A stretch of 64,000 nucleotides of DNA from JAABVY01 sp964496505. Its GTDB lineage: Bacteria > Zixibacteria > MSB-5A5 > JAABVY01. The DNA lies in assembly GCA_964496505.1 (NCBI GenBank), contig CAZBZV010000003.1:36688-100687 (forward strand). The letters run 5' to 3'. This document shows positions 33,634-42,395 of the stretch, one piece after another; position 1 is the first letter of the stretch; each line of letters begins with the position of its first letter. The notes under the pieces are model-generated. The model searched no databases and was not told the DNA's origin. It saw nothing but the letters and a program-made list of their open reading frames with translations. The position numbers and the translations under genes were made by a program.

Positions 33634-34731
33634 ATGAAAATCGGATTTATCGGTCTGGCGCAATCCGGCAAAACGACGGTCTTCAATGCGGTTGCGCCGC
33701 ACAGCCAGGAATCGCACATGGGCGCAGCCCGGATGGAGGTCCGGCGTGGAATAGTAAAAGTGCCGGACGAGCGAGTCTGGGAGCTTGTAAAAATATACGA
33801 GCCAAAGAAAATTACATTCGCTGAAATAGAGTTTATGGATGTTGCCGGAGTGAGCGGCAAAAAGGGCGANNNNNNNNNNACTTCCAGAACTGAGAAGGAT
33901 ATCCCGCCAGCGTTGCGTGAACCGGAGGTCCTGGCGCATGTCGTACGCGTGTTTAAAGAGGAGATGATCCCGCATCCCGAGGGCTCTGTCGACCCCCATC
34001 GCGATATCGAAAATGTGGAAAGCGAGCTTATATTCAACGACTTTTTATCCACGGAAGCACGTCTGGAAAAAATCAGCCGCCAGGCACGTCTGGCCGGAGA
34101 TGAGTCCGCTAAACGTGAGATGAAAACGCTGGAAAAGGTAAAAGAGCACCTGGAGGCCGAGAAACCATTGCGGCTGCTCGAGCTGACTTCGGATGAAGCC
34201 AAAATTATCAAGGGCTTTCGATTTTTGAGCCGGAAGCCCAAGCTTTTGATCTTAAATGTCGGTGAGGAAGATATCCCGCGCATAGAGGCGATCAATAAGG
34301 AGTATGCCGAGTGGTATGCCGGTAAGGATGTTGATGTTGTTGCGATCTGCGGCAAGGTGCAGGCTGAGATAAGCGAACTGGATGAGGAGGATCGCGAGGA
34401 ATTCATGCAGGATATGGGAATCACACAGTCCGCGCTGGATAAAATGATCCACAAGTCATTCGACCTGCTGGGACTTATTACGTATCTGACAGGCGGTGAA
34501 AAAGAAGTTCATGCCTGGACAATTCCCGAGGGCACAAAGGCGCCTCAGGCCGCCGGGGTGATTCATAACGACTTCGAAAAAGGCTTCATCAAAGCCGAGG
34601 TTTACACATACGATGAACTGGTAAAGTACGGTTCGGAAGCCGAGGCTAAAAAGCATGGATGTTTGCGTCTTGAGGGCAAGGAGTATGTTGTCAAAGACGG
34701 CGATGTTATTATCTTCCGCTTCAATGTCTGA
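33634..34731 (+). CDS. ychF: YchF/OLA1-type redox-regulated ATPase, interrupted by an assembly gap
   Basis: A P-loop ATPase of the Obg-like YchF family, which binds ribosomes and is linked to stress responses. The P-loop reads GLAQSGKTT (7-15), where common YchF proteins have GLPNVGKST; the variant belongs to a DUF933-containing subgroup. Ten N at 33870-33879 fall in the switch region after AGVSGKKG. The frame stays open across them, but the residues just after the gap (TSRTEKDIPPAL) fit the family poorly before good matching resumes at REPEVLAHVVR. The C-terminal TGS-like domain has TIPEGTKAPQAAGVIHNDFEKGF and ends VKDGDVIIFRFNV. Its stop abuts the wzi stop on the other strand with no spacer. 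Confidence 0.9.
   Translation: MKIGFIGLAQSGKTTVFNAVAPHSQESHMGAARMEVRRGIVKVPDERVWELVKIYEPKKITFAEIEFMDVAGVSGKKGXXXXTSRTEKDIPPALREPEVLAHVVRVFKEEMIPHPEGSVDPHRDIENVESELIFNDFLSTEARLEKISRQARLAGDESAKREMKTLEKVKEHLEAEKPLRLLELTSDEAKIIKGFRFLSRKPKLLILNVGEEDIPRIEAINKEYAEWYAGKDVDVVAICGKVQAEISELDEEDREEFMQDMGITQSALDKMIHKSFDLLGLITYLTGGEKEVHAWTIPEGTKAPQAAGVIHNDFEKGFIKAEVYTYDELVKYGSEAEAKKHGCLRLEGKEYVVKDGDVIIFRFNV
33870..33879. other. Assembly gap (10 N) in ychF
   Basis: Ten N, probably a placeholder of arbitrary size. By comparison with the YchF family the missing stretch in the switch region is short, possibly close to zero. The post-gap sequence matches poorly for about 12 residues, so a local assembly error is possible. 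Confidence 0.9.
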
Positions 34732-36273
34732 TTAGCCGAGAATATCCAGAAGGTAGCGTACCTGAAACCTTCCCCTGTAGTTGGATGAGCTGTTCCCCTC
34801 GATATTATCTTTATTGTTGTAGAAGATAAGGTAGTTATCAAAATCGATCTGCAGGTTATTCCACTTGAACAGCTTCAAAGAAAGTCCCAGTATATCCGCC
34901 TTCTCCACAACTCCGCTCGGAAAATTTTCTTCATAAGCCTCTGAGGCATAAAGCCAGGGCGCGGTCCAGTCCGAGAAGACATTACCCTCGCCCGAGTTCT
35001 GGCGCTCATAGGTGAGAACCGCCTTCGCGCCGAATGAAAACCATTTCTTCAGGGCAAAGTACATACTCTCACGATCCGGCCCCAGAAAATGTCCGATCAG
35101 GCGGTTATTGTGCACATAGCGATTATGGCTCTTGATTTGATTATAGGTCCAGTTATTCACACGCGTGTATTCAAAACCAAAGTCAACCCCTGATCCTTCA
35201 ATCGGCTCGATCAGATTAACGCCTGCCAGATATCCTATCTCCGAGGGTTCATTATCGCCCGGCGTTTCGTTATCAACCTGATAATCGTCAATCAGGAACT
35301 CCCCATAGAGCTTAACACCCCAAACGGGATACCAGGAAGCATCTACCGAAATAAAGGTGTTGTCGTCATTATCCTGATTAAGCTGCTCGCCGTGATACCA
35401 TGTTATCGGATTAGTATAGTAAAATTCCAGACCGCGTCCCGTGCCGCCATATATTACCGATTCAGCCAGGCCGATGGAAAGCTTATCGTAAGGCATAATC
35501 TCCAGCCGATGAGCCGAAAAGTAGCGGTTTATATCCCAGTCCAGAGTGGTATCGGACAATGCCAGTTCATTGTCTTCCTGATCAAGTACGGCAATTATTG
35601 AAGTAAATTTCAACGGACCATAGCTGGCTGTCAGCTTGGCCTGATCCATGGCACGCGAATGCGATGACAGCAAAAGATTTCCGCGTCTTCCGGGACCCCA
35701 ACTCGATTTTTCGCGACCGAAATAGACTTGGATATTGTCGAAATCGAGTTCAAGATATGCCCGTTCAACCTGTCCTGCCAATGAACGCCAGACCTTACCC
35801 TCGTACAGAGGATCATCGGCCAGCGATTCATCCAGGGCAAATTCCGTGAAAAGGTTAACATTATCTTTAAGCTCAATGCCAAAAATCCCTCGCAGAGTCT
35901 CGGAGGTGAAGCTCTTGCCCTGCTCGGGATGAATCCCCTCGCTGGATAGATCGAGATTTAAAATAAGCCGCTCATCTTCCGGTTTGAGATGATTTAGTGA
36001 TATTCTCAGCGATTCTAGCTGGCTTCTGAGTAATTCGTTATACTGATTCTGGGAAAGGTAAATAGCATCGTAAACGGCTTCTCTGATATCATCGATCCTG
36101 TACGGTCTGCTGTTGGGAAAGTCGGGTTCCAGCACACCCAGATCTACAAGCCTGTCGATAATATCGTTCTGGCGGCTGTGAAAATCATTATCGACCGGAA
36201 ATGTCTGCGTCATACCTGTCGAAACGAACAGGATTAGAAGTAATCCGGCTGTGAAAGTTCCCATTTTTTTCAT
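34732..36273 (-). CDS. Wzi-like capsule/exopolysaccharide assembly outer-membrane protein
   Basis: A 513-residue outer-membrane beta-barrel of the Wzi family, which binds polysaccharide at the cell surface. A signal peptide covers about residues 1-22 (LLLILFVSTGMTQ). An alpha-helical N-terminal region with RQNDIIDRLVDLGVLEPD precedes the barrel. The family marker GREKSSWGPGRRGNLLLSSH is clear, and the rest is alternating-hydrophobic strands. It is last in the minus-strand polysaccharide cluster, 14 bases after the sugar transferase gene. Its stop touches that of the convergent ychF gene. The polymer is unknown. Confidence 0.88.
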   Translation of the reverse strand: MKKMGTFTAGLLLILFVSTGMTQTFPVDNDFHSRQNDIIDRLVDLGVLEPDFPNSRPYRIDDIREAVYDAIYLSQNQYNELLRSQLESLRISLNHLKPEDERLILNLDLSSEGIHPEQGKSFTSETLRGIFGIELKDNVNLFTEFALDESLADDPLYEGKVWRSLAGQVERAYLELDFDNIQVYFGREKSSWGPGRRGNLLLSSHSRAMDQAKLTASYGPLKFTSIIAVLDQEDNELALSDTTLDWDINRYFSAHRLEIMPYDKLSIGLAESVIYGGTGRGLEFYYTNPITWYHGEQLNQDNDDNTFISVDASWYPVWGVKLYGEFLIDDYQVDNETPGDNEPSEIGYLAGVNLIEPIEGSGVDFGFEYTRVNNWTYNQIKSHNRYVHNNRLIGHFLGPDRESMYFALKKWFSFGAKAVLTYERQNSGEGNVFSDWTAPWLYASEAYEENFPSGVVEKADILGLSLKLFKWNNLQIDFDNYLIFYNNKDNIEGNSSSNYRGRFQVRYLLDILG

Positions 36274-36287
36274 AGTGATAAGGATTG

Positions 36288-37703
36288 TTATTTTCCCGTA
36301 CCGTTAATAACGGTCGGGATAGTTCTGAGTAAAATCTTGGTATCCATCCATAGCGACCAGTTGTCGATATATTCCAGATCGAGTTTCATCCACTCCTCGA
36401 ATGTCGTCCCGTTACGCTTGCCAACCTGCCATAAACAGGTAAGACCCGGCTTAACCGAAAGCTTTCTCCTTTGCCAGCGGTCAAAATGCCTGACCTCATC
36501 CGGCAGCGGCGGTCTGGGTCCCACGAATGACATGTCACCCCGGACAATATTGAACAACTGGGGCAGCTCATCAAGCGAGGTCTTCCTGAGAAATTTGCCT
36601 ATTCTCGTTATTCTGGGATCATTGCTGATTTTGAACACCGGTCCATCCATCTCATTTTTCTCTTTCAGCCTCTCCTTAAGTTCCTCGGCATTTTCTACCA
36701 TTGTGCGAAATTTGAACAGACGGAAACGCCGCCCGTTAAGACCGCACCTCTCCTGTGAGAAGAAAACCGGGCCGTTGGAAGTCAATTTTACAAGCACAGC
36801 TATAACCGCCAGAATGGGCGCTGCCAGTGCCAGGGTGATAAATGCCCCTGCCCTGTCGAATGCGGCTTTTACGAAATTGGAGGACCGATCCTCCTTCACC
36901 GTTGAATATACAATTGCGGGTCGGAAAAGAAATTCACCCATCTCCATTCCCGCAAATTTCATGTTGAAGAAATCGGTGAGCACACAAGCCTTAACGCCCA
37001 TATTCTCACACAGCGATACTGCATCCTGAAGCTTATCGATATATTTTCTATTCGCCGCAAAAACAACATAGTCGACCTGATTGCATTGAACTATATCGGC
37101 CAGATCCTCAAGGCGGCCGATTTGAGGTATATCCCGATATCGCCAGAGCTGATCGTAATCCTCAACATCGAGGATGCCCATAATTCTGATACCCCATTTG
37201 GGATTATCTCTGATATCATCAATAATCTTTTTGGCAATCACACCTTCGCCTACGACAATAATCTGCTGGCAGTTCTTTCCGCGAGCGCGAATTACATGAA
37301 GGAAATTAACCACTGCAATCCGCAGCGCAAATAGCATCGTTAAATCAAGGACCAGAAAGAGAAATATAAAAAGCCGTCCCGGCAGAGTACTCTTGGTGGC
37401 GAAAATCCAGATTAAAAATCCGGAGATACCCTTTAATACAAGAAGCGCAACCGGTTTCATCATATCACGATAATCTTTGGTACGGTATGCATAAGGAGAA
37501 TTCTGATTGAGAATCAGAAAACCCCAGATGCCTGCTATTACAAGAAGATTCTGGGTTGAAATCGTAATCTGGTAGAATGCCGGAAGATTACCGTGAACCA
37601 GCAAAAATGCCAGCACGTCAGCCACAAAGTAGGCAAAAATTGTCAGGATTATATCACTGACAATATGCAGACGTTTTAACAGCAACATTTTCTCTTTCAA
37701 CAT
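36288..37703 (-). CDS. Polyprenyl-phosphate sugar-1-phosphate transferase (initiating glycosyltransferase)
   Basis: Starts polysaccharide repeat synthesis by loading a sugar phosphate onto undecaprenyl phosphate at the cytoplasmic membrane. The 471-residue protein has four or five N-terminal membrane helices, a CoA-binding-like domain with IIVVGEGVIAKKIIDDI (about 145-270), another membrane segment, and the catalytic bacterial sugar transferase domain in the last 200 residues. That domain shows FFSQERCGLNGRRFRLFKFR, KTSLDELPQLFNIVRGDMSF and GPRPPLPDEV. This is the WbaP/WcaJ architecture. It lies between the heparinase-like and wzi genes. Sugar specificity (galactose, glucose or other) cannot be seen. 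Confidence 0.93.
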   Translation of the reverse strand: MLKEKMLLLKRLHIVSDIILTIFAYFVADVLAFLLVHGNLPAFYQITISTQNLLVIAGIWGFLILNQNSPYAYRTKDYRDMMKPVALLVLKGISGFLIWIFATKSTLPGRLFIFLFLVLDLTMLFALRIAVVNFLHVIRARGKNCQQIIVVGEGVIAKKIIDDIRDNPKWGIRIMGILDVEDYDQLWRYRDIPQIGRLEDLADIVQCNQVDYVVFAANRKYIDKLQDAVSLCENMGVKACVLTDFFNMKFAGMEMGEFLFRPAIVYSTVKEDRSSNFVKAAFDRAGAFITLALAAPILAVIAVLVKLTSNGPVFFSQERCGLNGRRFRLFKFRTMVENAEELKERLKEKNEMDGPVFKISNDPRITRIGKFLRKTSLDELPQLFNIVRGDMSFVGPRPPLPDEVRHFDRWQRRKLSVKPGLTCLWQVGKRNGTTFEEWMKLDLEYIDNWSLWMDTKILLRTIPTVINGTGK

Positions 37704-37912
37704 AACAACACTGCCCTTTAATTATTTCCCCTTTTGCTTGCCCAAAAAACAGAGTGATATATTTAACTAATCGGAAAATGATACAGCACTCTTTAAAACT
37801 GATTCAAGATATTTCCCGGGCTAAAGTATTTCTTACTTTATAAGGACTTATCTCCCATTCCTGAGATTTTACTTTGTTTATGCCTTTTTATGGACACCCT
37901 GCAATTATAGAA

Positions 37913-37957
37913 ACAAAAAATGCTTATTCAATGCTAATCCATGAGAGATAAGCATTT
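37913..37957 (-). terminator. Terminator after the heparinase-like gene (minus strand)
   Basis: AAATGCTTAT (37918-37927) pairs with ATAAGCATTT (37948-37957). Read leftwards, the hairpin is followed by a T-rich run (the A-run at 37912-37920). It lies 8 bases beyond the 37965 stop. It would separate the upstream polysaccharide genes from the sugar transferase-wzi pair, whose promoter must lie in the remaining 37704-37912 stretch, where I see no clear boxes. Confidence 0.7.
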
Positions 37958-37964
37958 AACATTA

Positions 37965-40100
37965 TTATTCGGTTTCTGATGCAGCCTTCTGGCTTTCTCT
38001 GAGCTGTTCCAACCCCGGATTGAGAGCCCCGTCAATTATGCGCTCATACATAAGCTCCTCGGAACCGCGTTTGAGCTCCAGTTTCTGCAGAGTTTTAGTG
38101 CGCCAGCCGATACGGTTCAGGATGGAATAGAAGCGTATCGATTTCTGCTGCATTTCCTTATAGGATCCAGCCCCAAATATCCCCCAGATGCAGGCCTGCG
38201 GAGCACTGTCGATTTGAGAGTAGCGAATTTTCCAGCTTTCCAGCTTCTCGCCATAACTTTTGGAAATATAGTGGGGAATTTTTTCCAGATGCCATTTTCC
38301 GCAGCTCATCACAATCATGGCCATAGGCCCCGAGGTTGATTTTAGTACAACACGATTATCCAGAATCCCGGCTGTGACATCATTATTCAAAATGATATTG
38401 CCGCTCATCAAATGGGTGCCTGATCCGAGAAACTCGTCCTTAATCAAATAAATAGATTCGTTTTTATCGAAGTAAATCGAGCGGCGTGTGATCACCGGAT
38501 TCTCAAGGCGAGTGTATCCGGAATGAGAGGCTGAGATAAAATCGAACTCGGGTTTGGAATCCCAGCTAACCTCCGAAACCTCTGCATCCTTTCTGACCGA
38601 GAACAATATCTTCGGCAGAAAACGGTTGATCTCCTGTCCGTCTACTTCCAGGGTGGAATGCGAGGCGGTTTTCCTGAAATAATTTCTGCAAGAAGGGTCT
38701 CCGGTATAGACATAAGTCCCTGAATCGACAATAAAATTCTGACGGCCGTACGAAAATTCCAGCGCCAGAAGATCGTTATGTTTATGCCCGGCAAAATCGA
38801 GAGCGGTTGCCGAATGTGCAAAAAATCCCAGATAGCTGCCGGAATCCCGCAAAACCGCCATTCCAGAATCCTGGAAAAACATCGAATGCTTTTCTTTGCA
38901 GTCGGATACCAGCCGCTCAAAATACAGATCGAAGCCGTTTTTTCCGCCCCAGAGAAGAAGCTCCGGAACCGGGCAGATTTTATTGGTGCAGTACCCTTTC
39001 AAATCGATAATTACCGAGGCCAAATCAAGTATATCCCTGACATCACATTCATCCCGCCTGATTATCTTGAAAAGCCGATCCGAGCCGCTGTCGCCGAAAT
39101 TCGGGACAGTATTATCGCTTTTGGAAAGTGAATACAGGGCCGCACAGCTCTGCATTACACGCGCTTTCCACTCATCTTCGAAATCGTTTCCGAAACGCCG
39201 CTCGAAATTGAGCACAAAGAGATATATTTCCAGCATCATGATCTGGTAATTCAGCGAGGATTCATAGCAGGTGCCGTCCGGGCTGACCTGATTGAATATT
39301 TCTTTTTCCAGCTCACCCCGCGCGAACTCGTACCAGGCCAGTCCGTCAGGTGTATTATGGAAAAGCCTGCCAATCACCAGAAGCCCTACAAGATCGAACA
39401 GATAATGATTGTTGTTGATGCCCGGGCCGTAATGTGCCAGGTTTTCCCAGATCAACTGTCCGTGCTGATAAAGTGAGCGAAAGAACTTCGCTTTGAAATT
39501 GACGCTGAATGATTTCGGATCAAACAGCTCATAGGCCGCCAGCCAGTTAACTGCCCGAATGGAGATCTCCATTGCATTGGCCCAGTTAATACCATAGGGA
39601 CAGGGATTTTCATAAATCCAGTCCTCGATTATGGCAATGAATTTATGATGATACTTTTTCAGATTGGTCAGATCGTATGCCAGTGCCAGACTTGTAAGAT
39701 ACTGGAAACGTGAGAGTTCCCAGGGCACCTTGGCATCGGAATTGTCGCTCCAGAACATCAACGGCACATTCTGATAAAACTCCCGTTTCCAGATTCTTCC
39801 CGACTTGAAATCCAGATGCCAGTCAATTTTGGCGCCCAGATATGTCGGGCCGCTTCCCAGAACGTCGAAGCAATTCTCATAAATCTGCTCCGCCCGTCCA
39901 ACAATTTCCTTTAAGGTATTGGGGTAGTTTTTTCTGAGCAGAGGGTAGACATCGCGCATGCCTGAAGCATGGAAGATCCAGTCGCGGGATGAGACATAAT
40001 CGAAGAATGCCTCGCTGGAGGAAAAGCCGCCTTTTTCGACTATTTCCTGTTCGAACTCAAAAGCGCTCAGCGGTTCGAAAACCGATTTCGGGCTTACCAT
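37965..40100 (-). CDS. Heparinase II/III family protein
   Basis: A 711-residue protein of the heparinase II/III-alginate lyase type. An (alpha/alpha) toroid covers the first half, with GINNNHYLFDLVGLL and GTCYESSLNYQIMMLEIY. A beta-sandwich domain follows, with the family marker FAGHKHNDLLALEFSYGRQN, the metal-site-like VDSGTYVYTGD and KTASHSTLEVDGQE. Such proteins in surface polysaccharide loci are thought to trim or modify uronic-acid polymers. No signal peptide is obvious, which is unusual for a polymer lyase. It lies between wecB-like and sugar transferase genes. The catalytic role is inferred from family only. Confidence 0.87.
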   Translation of the reverse strand: MVSPKSVFEPLSAFEFEQEIVEKGGFSSSEAFFDYVSSRDWIFHASGMRDVYPLLRKNYPNTLKEIVGRAEQIYENCFDVLGSGPTYLGAKIDWHLDFKSGRIWKREFYQNVPLMFWSDNSDAKVPWELSRFQYLTSLALAYDLTNLKKYHHKFIAIIEDWIYENPCPYGINWANAMEISIRAVNWLAAYELFDPKSFSVNFKAKFFRSLYQHGQLIWENLAHYGPGINNNHYLFDLVGLLVIGRLFHNTPDGLAWYEFARGELEKEIFNQVSPDGTCYESSLNYQIMMLEIYLFVLNFERRFGNDFEDEWKARVMQSCAALYSLSKSDNTVPNFGDSGSDRLFKIIRRDECDVRDILDLASVIIDLKGYCTNKICPVPELLLWGGKNGFDLYFERLVSDCKEKHSMFFQDSGMAVLRDSGSYLGFFAHSATALDFAGHKHNDLLALEFSYGRQNFIVDSGTYVYTGDPSCRNYFRKTASHSTLEVDGQEINRFLPKILFSVRKDAEVSEVSWDSKPEFDFISASHSGYTRLENPVITRRSIYFDKNESIYLIKDEFLGSGTHLMSGNIILNNDVTAGILDNRVVLKSTSGPMAMIVMSCGKWHLEKIPHYISKSYGEKLESWKIRYSQIDSAPQACIWGIFGAGSYKEMQQKSIRFYSILNRIGWRTKTLQKLELKRGSEELMYERIIDGALNPGLEQLRESQKAASETE

Positions 40101-40209
40101 ATTTTCCCCATTACTTCAGAAAAAAAGCGCTTCCCCGATTATCCCGCTGCATCACAGCCTTCGGATAATTACAGGCACGTTTCTCCGTTGCGCAATTCCA
40201 TACTGAAAT

Positions 40210-41385
40210 CTATTTAACTGCATCTTTCAACACTATCTTGTCTGTGGAGGTCAGCCTTTGCGCCTGATCCTCCTGTTTGGCCTTTTGGGCAAAATGTTCG
40301 CGCAGGATTCTCACAATCCTCTCCGCAGTCTGCCCATCCCAGAACATGGGACGCTTTTTCGACGGCAGTCCGTCACTCATATAATAGTCTATCTGAGACG
40401 TAATCTTCTTAAGGTCGAGATTCACCAGTTTATTGGTTCCATCAGTAATCGTGACAGGACGTTCGGTATTTTCGCGCAGAGTCAGGCAGGGCACGCCCAG
40501 GAAAGTCGTTTCCTCCTGCACGCCGCCTGAATCGGTCATAACAAGAAGAGCATTCTTTTGAAGCTTTAAAAAGTCGAAATATCCCAGCGGGTCTGTCAGA
40601 ATTATGTTTCTGTTGTTCAATATTGCGCTGTACTTGCCGTTAGAATCGAGATTCTTTCTTGTACGGGGATGTATGGGAAATACTACAGGACATCTTTCCG
40701 ACGCGGCGGACAGAATCTGGGCGATCTTTTGCAGATTTTCCTGATTATCGACATTCGACGGCCGGTGCAGAGTAACCAGGATATAGCGCTTACCCTCGAG
40801 CTCGAGCTTATCGAGAATCTTTGACTTCTCGGCCTGAGGCAGAAAGTTTTTGAGAGTATCGATCATTATATTTCCGACCAGGAATATTTTCTCTACATCG
40901 ACACCTTCCTTGATGAGGTTCAGGTTGGCATCATCACAGGAGGAGAAAAGCATCTCCGCCAGCACATCGCTGACCACCCTGTTTACCTCCTCGGGCATAG
41001 TCCTGTCGAAAGCCCGCAGTCCGGCTTCCACATGAGCTACCGGGATACAAAGCTTGGAGGCGGCTAATGAGGCCGCCATCGTGGAATTGACATCGCCAAA
41101 GACAATTATCATATCCGGCTTCTCGGACAGCATAATCTCTTCGGCCTTGATCATGACGTTGCCGGTCTGGTGAGCATGGCTTCCCGAGCCAACCTCCAGG
41201 AAGAAATCCGGCTGAGGAAGTCCGAACTGATCGAAAAATACCCGCGACATTGTGTAATCGTAATGCTGTCCGGTGTGCACGATGAGCGGATTGAATATTG
41301 AGGGATACTTGCGCAGTTCAAAATACAGGGGCGCGAGCTTCATGAAGTTGGGCCGTGCGCCGGCTATCAATAATAATTTTATCAT
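40210..41385 (-). CDS. wecB: UDP-N-acetylglucosamine 2-epimerase (non-hydrolysing)
   Basis: Interconverts UDP-GlcNAc and UDP-ManNAc for polysaccharide synthesis. The 391-residue GT-B-fold protein shows GARPNFMKLAPL at residues 8-19, HTGQHYDYTMS, VFGDVNSTMAA, VEAGLRAFDRTMPEEVNR, LVTLHRPSNVD and TDSGGVQEETTFLGVPCLTL, covering the catalytic acids and the conserved histidine of WecB. Its start overlaps the end of the chain-length gene by 4 bases, so it is translationally coupled. It implies ManNAc or a derivative in the polymer. No ManNAc dehydrogenase gene was seen here. Confidence 0.95.
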   Translation of the reverse strand: MIKLLLIAGARPNFMKLAPLYFELRKYPSIFNPLIVHTGQHYDYTMSRVFFDQFGLPQPDFFLEVGSGSHAHQTGNVMIKAEEIMLSEKPDMIIVFGDVNSTMAASLAASKLCIPVAHVEAGLRAFDRTMPEEVNRVVSDVLAEMLFSSCDDANLNLIKEGVDVEKIFLVGNIMIDTLKNFLPQAEKSKILDKLELEGKRYILVTLHRPSNVDNQENLQKIAQILSAASERCPVVFPIHPRTRKNLDSNGKYSAILNNRNIILTDPLGYFDFLKLQKNALLVMTDSGGVQEETTFLGVPCLTLRENTERPVTITDGTNKLVNLDLKKITSQIDYYMSDGLPSKKRPMFWDGQTAERIVRILREHFAQKAKQEDQAQRLTSTDKIVLKDAVK

Positions 41386-42386
41386 ACTTTCGCCATCCTC
41401 TTGGTCCTGCTTTTGCTGCCGGAGGTCGACTTTTTCCCGACTTGCCGGGAGGCCTTTTCCAGAACCGATTCCGGTCCGCGTTTTAGCATAACCCTGCCCA
41501 TCTTGCCTGAATTCTTATTAGAAAGCAGACCGTATTTCCTCAGTCTCTGACCCACAATCATCCCAACCATAATCAAGCCGATTGCTAGCGGCAAAATAAC
41601 CACCAGCGGCTTGGGAATCAGATTATTGGGGCTTACATATGCCGATCTGACACTTCCCAGCTTATCTGTTTCGGCCGACTTAGCAAGCATCAGCATGGTC
41701 TTCCTTTTTTCCAGTGCGCTGACCAGGTCATCAGTTTCGTCCTGATCAACCCGAGTATTCTCCGAGGCGGCCTGTATAGTTTCGTTAAGCATGCTGATCT
41801 CGTCCTCAATCTTCTGCTGACGGCTCTCTTCCAGATATTCTTCTAACTTGTTCACATAGCTTTCTGCTATTTGCCGTGATAGATCGGGATACTGGGTCGT
41901 GACCGAAATTTTCATCACGCCCGAATTATCTATTGCATCGATCTCCGTAATCTCATTTAATTCCTGCAAAGCGTAGGTTATGTTGTTGAGCGAAAAGTAC
42001 TGCATCAGATCCATATCGTAATGCTTGTACTTGAAATTGACCGAGTATTTTTTCTGCAGGAGATCCAGCTGGATTTGAGGCGACCTTAGAATTGCCGCGT
42101 ATGTCACGAAAGGTATTTCGTTATTTTTTAGAAAAACGGTGTAGTTGTTTTCCAGAGCGGGATTGGTTGCGTTTTCGATTTTGAACTCTGATTCGGGATA
42201 GATATAGACCGAAGCCGTGTAGCTGCGCTTATAAATGAAACCGAACATGAATGCAAAGAAAACTGCGGCCACGAGTATGGATAATATCGCCAGCCTTTTA
42301 TCCGATAATACACTTAAAATCGAAAGGTAAATCTCGCTTTCCTGTTTCTCTGGTAATGCCTTTTTTCTGATTTTTCTCGCCGCCAT
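41382..42386 (-). CDS. Wzz-type polysaccharide chain-length determinant
   Basis: Controls polymer length in the inner membrane. From the chosen ATG at 42386 the product has 334 residues, with membrane helices near each end (LAILSILVAAVFFAFMFGFIY and LVVILPLAIGLIMVGMIVG) around a periplasmic coiled-coil-rich part. This is the Wzz topology, with no C-terminal tyrosine kinase domain. I prefer ATG 42386 over the in-frame GTG at 42395 because AGGTGG (42398-42393 on the minus strand) then sits six bases upstream. A basic, Ser-rich tail follows the second helix. It sits between the SLBB export gene and wecB, each contact being tight or overlapping. Confidence 0.85.
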   Translation of the reverse strand: MAARKIRKKALPEKQESEIYLSILSVLSDKRLAILSILVAAVFFAFMFGFIYKRSYTASVYIYPESEFKIENATNPALENNYTVFLKNNEIPFVTYAAILRSPQIQLDLLQKKYSVNFKYKHYDMDLMQYFSLNNITYALQELNEITEIDAIDNSGVMKISVTTQYPDLSRQIAESYVNKLEEYLEESRQQKIEDEISMLNETIQAASENTRVDQDETDDLVSALEKRKTMLMLAKSAETDKLGSVRSAYVSPNNLIPKPLVVILPLAIGLIMVGMIVGQRLRKYGLLSNKNSGKMGRVMLKRGPESVLEKASRQVGKKSTSGSKSRTKRMAKV

Positions 42387-42395
42387 GACTACCAC

